DNA of 64,000 nucleotides from Streptomyces sp. BV286 (GTDB lineage: Bacteria > Actinomycetota > Actinomycetes > Streptomycetales > Streptomycetaceae): NCBI RefSeq assembly GCF_019090165.1, contig NZ_JAHRIB010000210.1:1-64000 (forward strand), read 5' to 3'. Made by a program: the position numbers and the translations under genes. Below are positions 59,550-64,000 of the stretch, piece by piece. The stretch's first letter is position 1, and each line of letters begins with the position of its first letter. The notes below the pieces were generated by a model. That model was not told where the DNA came from. It ran no database searches and saw only the letters and a list, made by a program, of their open reading frames with translations.

Positions 59550-59557
59550 TCAGGTCA
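59524..59557. repeat. Simple tandem repeat (GGTCA)n
   Basis: About six copies of the 5-base unit ggtca run from the non-coding edge into the last codons of the ABM gene, whose stop TGA is formed within the repeat. Such a run is prone to slippage, which could alter the very C-terminus of the protein. Confidence 0.75.
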
Positions 59558-59843
59558 CCGGATCGAGGAAGGTCAGCACGGAGGCGTCCTCTTCGATCAG
59601 CGGGACGAGGACGGCGTTGAAAGGGCCGCCGTACGGGGCGTTCAGGTGCGCCTGGAAGGCCTCCTCGTCCCGGTACACCTCGAAGATCCAGAAGGCGCGT
59701 GGGGCGGCTGCCTTGGTGTAGACGTCGAAGGCGAGGTTGCCTTCTTCCTCGCGCACCTTGAGGGCGTACTCGCCGATCAGGCGGGCGACCTCGTCCTCGG
59801 TTCCCTCGCGGGCGGTGAACTCGGCGAGCAGGGTCTTCTTCAC
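59550..59843 (-). CDS. Antibiotic biosynthesis monooxygenase (ABM) domain protein
   Basis: A 97-residue single-domain ABM/YgiN-like protein: a ferredoxin-like alpha-beta fold with TREG-type opening (LLAEFTAREGTEDEVARLI), EEGNLAFDVYTKA and FWIFEVYRDEEAFQAHL, HLNAPYGGPF. GTG 59843 follows AAGGAGAACCAGACC. It starts 30 bp after the GH32 stop, so the two are probably cotranscribed. Members include cofactor-free monooxygenases, haem-degrading enzymes and simple stress proteins; the real role here is unknown and is more likely linked to sugar use than to the antibiotic. Confidence 0.85.
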   Translation of the reverse strand: MKKTLLAEFTAREGTEDEVARLIGEYALKVREEEGNLAFDVYTKAAAPRAFWIFEVYRDEEAFQAHLNAPYGGPFNAVLVPLIEEDASVLTFLDPVT

Positions 59844-59872
59844 GGTCTGGTTCTCCTTGTCGGCTGCGGACG

Positions 59873-62434
59873 TCACTTGTGGGCGGAGTCGAGATGCCAG
59901 ACCGCGGCCCGGTCCAGCTTCACCGAGCCGTTCTCGGCGAAGACCTGCACCCCCTGGCTGGCGGGGTCGGGGAAGATCTGGTCGGTGATGACGGCTTCGC
60001 CGTTGCCGCCGAAGACCTCGACGGCCGACCAGTCGACGAGGATGCGCAGCTTGACCTTGCCGTTCTTCGCCTTCAGGGGTGCGGTCTGGACGCCGGGGAA
60101 GGTGCTGTTGAAGTCGACGGCGCCGGAGTGGGTGCGGTCGACGTACAGCTCCTGCGTCGTGGTGTCGTAGCCGATGACGGTCTCCTCTCCGTTCGCGCCC
60201 GTGCGCACCTTGAGTCCGAAGCGGTCGGCGTCCTTGAGGGAGAAGGTCGCCTCGATGTCGAGTGCCTTGCCCTTGGCCGCGGGGCCGATCAGGGTCTTCG
60301 TGGTGTTCTTGACGGTGACTGCGGTAGCTGTCGCCGGGCGCTTCTGCCGGAGGGACTCCAGGCTGCTGACCGGCTTGCTGGTCAGCCGGACCTGGCCGTC
60401 GACCGTACGCAGGGCCATCTCCCGGGGGACGCTCTGCGCACCGCGCCACGGGGAGGTGGGGATCGCGCCGCTGTAGTCCCAGTTGTTCATCCAGCCGATC
60501 ATGTACCGCTTGCCGTCCGGCGCGTCCTCCCAGGACACCGCCGCGTAGTAGTCCTTTCCGTAGTCGGCCCAGTGGGCGCGCTGGACGACGGACTTGGCGG
60601 CGGTGTCGGCTTCGGTGAACCGGTCGGCCAGGAGGTGGCCCCAGCCGGCCTTGTTCATGTCGACGATCTGGATCTTCGCCTTCTTGCCGGCGTAGGCACG
60701 CAGGTCGAAGGAGGCCCAGTCCAGGGTCTCGCTGTTGGCACCGGTGGCGCTGCGGACGACCTGGCCGTCGACGACCAGGTTGACGGACGTCTCCTGGGAG
60801 ACGGGCTGGGCCGGGGTGTCGGACAGCATGATGTGGTCGACGGTGAGGTGGCCCCAGCCGCCGGTGTTGTTGTCGACGATCCTGATCCGCGCCTGCTTGC
60901 CGGCGAGGTCGCCGACGTTCCAGGAAGCCCAGTTGAGCGCCTCGCCGTCCTTTCCGGTGGCGCTGCGCACCACTTCGCCGTCGACGACGAGTTCCATGGC
61001 GGTGGGGTCGGCGGAGGCGGCGGGGTGGTTGCCGCCGCCGATGAGGAAGTTGATGTGCTTCTTGCCGATGGTGAATTCGGGCGATGTGAGGGTGCCGGTG
61101 GTCGCGTCGCCGTTCAGGTAGCTGTTGACCAGGCCGCCGCCCAGGAATCCGGAGACTTCCTGCTGGTTGGGGAGGGTGCCGGCGGCCGGTGCCGTACCGA
61201 AGGCGTCTCCGGTCGTCGTCCAGTCGCCGTAGTTGCCACCCTCGAAGTCGGCGAGGACCGTGCCCGCGGGCGGCGGTCCCTGCTCCATGACGGTTCCGGA
61301 CTCGTGCGGGTGCCGTCCGCCGCCGACCTTGAAGTTCAGGTAGGAGCTGTCGACCGTGAATTCGGGCGAGGTCAGGGTGCCGGTGGCGCCGTCACCCGAG
61401 TGGAAGCTGTTGGCGAGGCTCTTGCCGTCGAAGCCGTCGACGGTTCCCTGCCCGGCCACGGCCCCGGCCGCCGGCCCGTCGCCGAAGGCGGTGCCGGTCG
61501 TCGTCCACGAACCGAAATTGGTGCCCTCGAAGTCCTGCACCACCGTGCCGGTGGGCGGGGTGTAGGTGCCCTTGTCGTCGGCGGTGAACTTCTTGCCGTC
61601 GAAGTCGCCGACGAAGTACTGGGCGGCCGAACCGCCCGCGATTCCACCGGGGTTGATGTTGACGACCAGGACCCACTTGATGTTTTTCTTGTCTCCGTCG
61701 ACCGCGAGGGGGAACAGGTCGGGGCACTCCCACACGCCGCCCGTCGCACCGGTCGGCCCGAACTCGCTCTGCAGCTTCCAGTCCTTGAGGTTCTTGGACG
61801 AGTAGAACTGCACCTTGTGCTCGGCGGACAGCGACACCGTCATCAGCCAGCTCTTGGTCGGCGCGTACCACTGGACCTTGGGGTCGCGGAAGTCCTTGGA
61901 GCCGATGTCGATGACGGGATTGCCCTGGTACTTGGTCCAGGTGCGGCCGCGGTCGGTGCTGTAGGCGAGCGACTGCGCCTGGATGCCCGTGGCCTTGTTG
62001 TGGCTGGTGTAGATCGCCACCATGGCCGGGTTCTTCTTCGTGCCGAAGCCGGTGGTGTTGTCCCGGTCGACGACCGCGCTGCCGGAGAAGACCATCTCGT
62101 TGTCGTCGTGCGAGAGGGCGAGCGGCAGTTCCTTCCAGTGCACGAGGTCCTTGCTGACCGCGTGGCCCCAGGACATGTCTCCCCAGGAGTTGCCGTTCGG
62201 GTTGTACTGGTAGAAGAGGTGGTATTCGCCCTTGAAGTACACGAGGCCGTTGGGGTCGTTCATCCAGTTCTTCTCCGGCGTGAAGTGGAACTGGGGCCGG
62301 TAGGTCTCGGAGTACGGCGGGGTGTCGGCGGCTACGGCCTGGGGGGCGAGCGGGGCCGCCGACAGGGCGCAGACGGTCGCCACCGCCGCGATCATCCGTA
62401 TGCGGGCATGCCGGGATACACGTCCAGAGCTCAT
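59873..62434 (-). CDS. Secreted GH32 fructan hydrolase with a large internal insertion
   Basis: An 853-residue enzyme. Signal peptide residues 1-36 (LSAAPLAPQAVAA). The GH32 five-bladed propeller begins with WMNDPNGL (nucleophile Asp60), FRDPKVQW (stabiliser ~184) and WECPDLF (acid/base Glu237). Residues ~295-617 are an insertion of about 320 residues made of internally repeated modules (DFEGxNxGxWTTTGxAFG twice; VVDGxVVRSATG twice). The propeller resumes at DYYAAVSWEDAPDGKRYMIGWMNN and ends in a beta-sandwich. It cleaves levan, inulin or sucrose to fructose. ATG 62434 follows AGGAGACAGC. A double LacI-type operator lies upstream. Confidence 0.93.
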   Translation of the reverse strand: MSSGRVSRHARIRMIAAVATVCALSAAPLAPQAVAADTPPYSETYRPQFHFTPEKNWMNDPNGLVYFKGEYHLFYQYNPNGNSWGDMSWGHAVSKDLVHWKELPLALSHDDNEMVFSGSAVVDRDNTTGFGTKKNPAMVAIYTSHNKATGIQAQSLAYSTDRGRTWTKYQGNPVIDIGSKDFRDPKVQWYAPTKSWLMTVSLSAEHKVQFYSSKNLKDWKLQSEFGPTGATGGVWECPDLFPLAVDGDKKNIKWVLVVNINPGGIAGGSAAQYFVGDFDGKKFTADDKGTYTPPTGTVVQDFEGTNFGSWTTTGTAFGDGPAAGAVAGQGTVDGFDGKSLANSFHSGDGATGTLTSPEFTVDSSYLNFKVGGGRHPHESGTVMEQGPPPAGTVLADFEGGNYGDWTTTGDAFGTAPAAGTLPNQQEVSGFLGGGLVNSYLNGDATTGTLTSPEFTIGKKHINFLIGGGNHPAASADPTAMELVVDGEVVRSATGKDGEALNWASWNVGDLAGKQARIRIVDNNTGGWGHLTVDHIMLSDTPAQPVSQETSVNLVVDGQVVRSATGANSETLDWASFDLRAYAGKKAKIQIVDMNKAGWGHLLADRFTEADTAAKSVVQRAHWADYGKDYYAAVSWEDAPDGKRYMIGWMNNWDYSGAIPTSPWRGAQSVPREMALRTVDGQVRLTSKPVSSLESLRQKRPATATAVTVKNTTKTLIGPAAKGKALDIEATFSLKDADRFGLKVRTGANGEETVIGYDTTTQELYVDRTHSGAVDFNSTFPGVQTAPLKAKNGKVKLRILVDWSAVEVFGGNGEAVITDQIFPDPASQGVQVFAENGSVKLDRAAVWHLDSAHK

Positions 62435-62543
62435 GCTGTCTCCTGTGCTGCGGCCGTCCGCGCAGTGAAGCCTGCTGCCCGGCGCGGATCCGGCGAAATG
62501 TGACGCCCTTTTCGGCGCCGTCGTCCACGGCATCGGCAAGGGG

Positions 62544-62573
62544 TGTCATCGTTGACTTGTGTCATCGATGACA
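62544..62573. promoter_or_regulatory. Double LacI-type operator upstream of the GH32 gene
   Basis: TGTCATCGTTGAC (62544-62556) and the perfect palindrome TGTCATCGATGACA (62560-62573), starting 16 bases apart. The same 30-base block, reversed and differing at two positions, is at 63777-63806. The CG-centred 14-bp palindrome is typical of LacI-family repressors. It lies about 110-140 bp before the GH32 start. Confidence 0.75.
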
Positions 62574-62655
62574 GCGAGTGGCCCGATGATGAAGGCAATC
62601 CGGCCAACGCGTCAACGGTGCGGCCGGATCTCCTGCTGAGCGGCGTGCTCGTCCG

Positions 62656-63618
62656 TCATGCCCGGTCGGCCGCGGCAAGCTGCGCCAACTGGCTCTGCCA
62701 CGGCGGGTTGGGGCCGGCGACCGAGCAGGTCAGGGCCGCGACGCGGGCACCGAAGCGGCAGGCTTCCTCGACGTCGTCCAGGCGCAGTTCCGCCAGCCGA
62801 CCACCCAGAAGCCCGCGAGCGCCGAGGTGGTGCAGCAGTCCGGCGGTGAAGGAGTCGCCTGCCCCGACCGTGTCGGCGACGCTCGTCGGGACGACGGGCA
62901 CCTGGACCCGTTCACCGTCGAGCGAGGCCAGGGCGCCGTCGGCACCGCGCGTGATCACGACGAGCCGCGCCCCGGCCGCGTGCCAGATGTCGCACGCCTT
63001 CTCGGGCGGGGTGTCCGGCAGCAGAAGTTCCAGGTCGTCCTCGCTGAGCCGCAGCACGTCGGCGAGGGTGCACCAGTGCGCCAGCCGTGCCCGGTAGACG
63101 TCGGGACGCACCAGCAGCGGCCGGACGTTGGGGTCGATGCTGATGGTCGCGTGCGGGGCCGCCGCCGCCAGGAAGTCCTCGACCACCGTCGCACCGGGCT
63201 GCCGGACCAGGGCCAGGGATCCGGTGTGCAGACAGGCGGTTTCGGACAGGTCGACGCGCGCCAGTTCCTCGGGCTTCCACTGCCAGTCGGCCGTGTTCTG
63301 GGCGTGGAAGGAGAACGCGGCCTGGCCCCTGTCGTCCAGCTCCGCCACGGCCAGGGTGCTGGGCTCGGCCGCCTGGACGGCGTCCGACAGGTCCACCCCC
63401 GACGCCTCCAGATGAGCGCGGAACAGGCGGCCGAACACGTCGCCCGACAGCCGCGCGAGGAAGCGGGCCGGGGTGCCGAGACGGGCCAGGGACACAGCCG
63501 TGTTCGCAGGTCCGCCGCCCGGTAGTACACGGAGGGCGAGTTCGTTCGAGGTACTGGTGGGTTCGGTGAACGCGTCGGCGACGCACTCTCCGAGGACGGT
63601 GATCCGAGGCAGGGTCAT
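62656..63618 (-). CDS. PfkB-family sugar kinase (probable fructokinase)
   Basis: A 320-residue ribokinase-fold kinase: ITVLGECVADAF opening strand, GGGPANTAVSLARLG substrate motif, ISIDPNVRP, RLSEDDLELL and the C-terminal signature VADTVGAGDSFTAGLLHHL with the catalytic Asp. With a GH32 enzyme and a sugar transporter beside it, the substrate is most likely fructose from fructan. ATG 63618 follows AAGAGAAGAG. It is divergent from the binding-protein gene; the operator at 63777 can serve both. Confidence 0.9.
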   Translation of the reverse strand: MTLPRITVLGECVADAFTEPTSTSNELALRVLPGGGPANTAVSLARLGTPARFLARLSGDVFGRLFRAHLEASGVDLSDAVQAAEPSTLAVAELDDRGQAAFSFHAQNTADWQWKPEELARVDLSETACLHTGSLALVRQPGATVVEDFLAAAAPHATISIDPNVRPLLVRPDVYRARLAHWCTLADVLRLSEDDLELLLPDTPPEKACDIWHAAGARLVVITRGADGALASLDGERVQVPVVPTSVADTVGAGDSFTAGLLHHLGARGLLGGRLAELRLDDVEEACRFGARVAALTCSVAGPNPPWQSQLAQLAAADRA

Positions 63619-63776
63619 GAACTGCTCTTCTCTTGGAACAGGCCGGCGAAACGGGCACGTCGCGGGCAGTCGCTGAGCGGCTTCGGGCGGGTGGCAACGA
63701 CGGGCGTTGCCGATTTGTGACGGGTGCAAGGCATTGACGTTGCCTGGCGACGGAGTCCATCATCCTGGCCAAGCAG

Positions 63777-63806
63777 TGTCAACGATGACATAAGTCAACG
63801 ATGACA
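63777..63806. promoter_or_regulatory. Double LacI-type operator between kinase and transporter genes
   Basis: TGTCAACGATGACA (63777-63790) and AGTCAACGATGACA (63793-63806), sixteen bases apart. Nearly the reverse complement of 62544-62573. It lies in the divergent region between the PfkB gene and the binding-protein gene, so a single repressor would control both and the GH32 gene. Confidence 0.75.
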
Positions 63807-63864
63807 CCACGGGACGGCATGCCCAGATGCCGGCCGCTCGCCCGCAATCCCGCAGGAGTCGTTC

Positions 63865-64000
63865 ATGTCACGCATCTCTCGTCTGCCCTCTCCCCTGCTC
63901 AGAGCCGCCGCTTGCACGGGCATCGCGGCCCTCACCCTGACCGCCTGTGGATCCGGATCCGAATCGGGCACCGCGAGCACCGGATCGGGCAGCGTCAAGG
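63865..64000 (+). CDS. Sugar ABC transporter binding lipoprotein, 3' end outside window
   Basis: Only the first 45 codons are present. ATG 63865 after GCAGGAGTC; the sequence MSRISRLPSPLLRAAACTGI is a lipoprotein signal with the lipobox LTAC followed by the usual Gly/Ser-rich linker (GSGSESGTASTGSGS). By position, opposite a sugar kinase and fructanase and under the shared operator, it is most likely the solute-binding protein of a fructose or fructo-oligosaccharide ABC importer; the sequence here proves only the lipoprotein. Confidence 0.8.
   Translation, partial: MSRISRLPSPLLRAAACTGIAALTLTACGSGSESGTASTGSGSVK

Noticed and set aside
59524..59557. GGTCA run as a CRISPR array
   Set aside because: Five-base units without spacers; no cas genes anywhere in the window.
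59879..62503. 874-codon plus-strand frame opposite the GH32 gene
   Set aside because: It mirrors the GH32 gene codon for codon and has no start signal or family pattern.

Overview
The window is high-GC actinomycete DNA, almost certainly Streptomyces. GC-rich third codon positions, GTG starts with purine-rich ribosome binding sites, many Streptomyces-type small families (DUF5707, DUF6086, DUF5133 and DUF6233 look-alikes), rare TTA codons confined to specialised genes, and decayed insertion sequences together suggest a chromosome-arm location. I saw no rRNA, tRNA or CRISPR array.

Region 1 (1-33.9 kb) is an accessory, scarred region. Intact genes include a secreted DUF5707-like protein, a fused double-module sensor kinase with its LuxR-type response regulator, a FolD paralogue, a TetR regulator beside two tandem SDR oxidoreductases with duplicated promoters, a GTGA-coupled antitoxin/Doc-like pair, an FKBP isomerase, a pentapeptide-like membrane 'oxidoreductase', a VOC protein, a PLP-dependent dehydratase, a DHFR-like protein, a divergent AraC/metallo-hydrolase pair, a MerR regulator and an RNA ligase-like 2'-5' phosphodiesterase. 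Between them lie remnants of IS5, ISL3, IS110 and IS1380 transposases and of truncated or frameshifted genes (Y-family polymerase, DUF6233, GH62 arabinofuranosidase, a recombinase tail, a cytochrome oxidase subunit I piece, an XRE regulator). A secreted PQQ-type sugar dehydrogenase with a cellulose-binding module sits next to an AA10 lytic polysaccharide monooxygenase, a plausible oxidative polysaccharide-degrading pair.

Region 2 (about 33.95-59.3 kb) is a compact biosynthetic cluster matching the moenomycin (phosphoglycolipid antibiotic) set. It contains acyl-CoA ligase and 5-aminolevulinate synthase for the C5N ring (moeA4/moeC4-like), two exporter-type ABC half-transporters, a UDP-sugar epimerase (moeE5), two asparagine-synthase-like amidotransferases (moeF5, moeH5), five glycosyltransferases (GT1, GT4, GT5, GT2, GT3), a B12/radical SAM C-methyltransferase (moeK5), a carbamoyltransferase (moeM5), the two lipid-building prenyltransferases (moeN5, moeO5) and an ABC-2 transporter (moeX5/moeP5). 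Expected logic: MoeO5 joins farnesyl to 3-phosphoglycerate, the GTs add sugars stepwise, MoeE5/F5/K5/M5/H5 decorate them, MoeN5 extends the lipid, and C5N is amide-linked at the end. Departures from the classical set are an added squalene-cyclase-fold protein between moeO5 and moeX5, no second AMP-ligase (moeB4) and no moeR5/moeS5 pair. TTA codons in three cluster genes suggest bldA control.

Region 3 (59.3-64 kb) is a fructan/fructose utilisation locus: a secreted GH32 enzyme with a large internal insertion, a small ABM-domain protein, a PfkB-family sugar kinase and a divergent sugar-binding lipoprotein cut by the window end. Two nearly identical 30-bp double operators (core TGTCAWCGATGACA) tie the locus together under a presumed LacI-family repressor not in the window.
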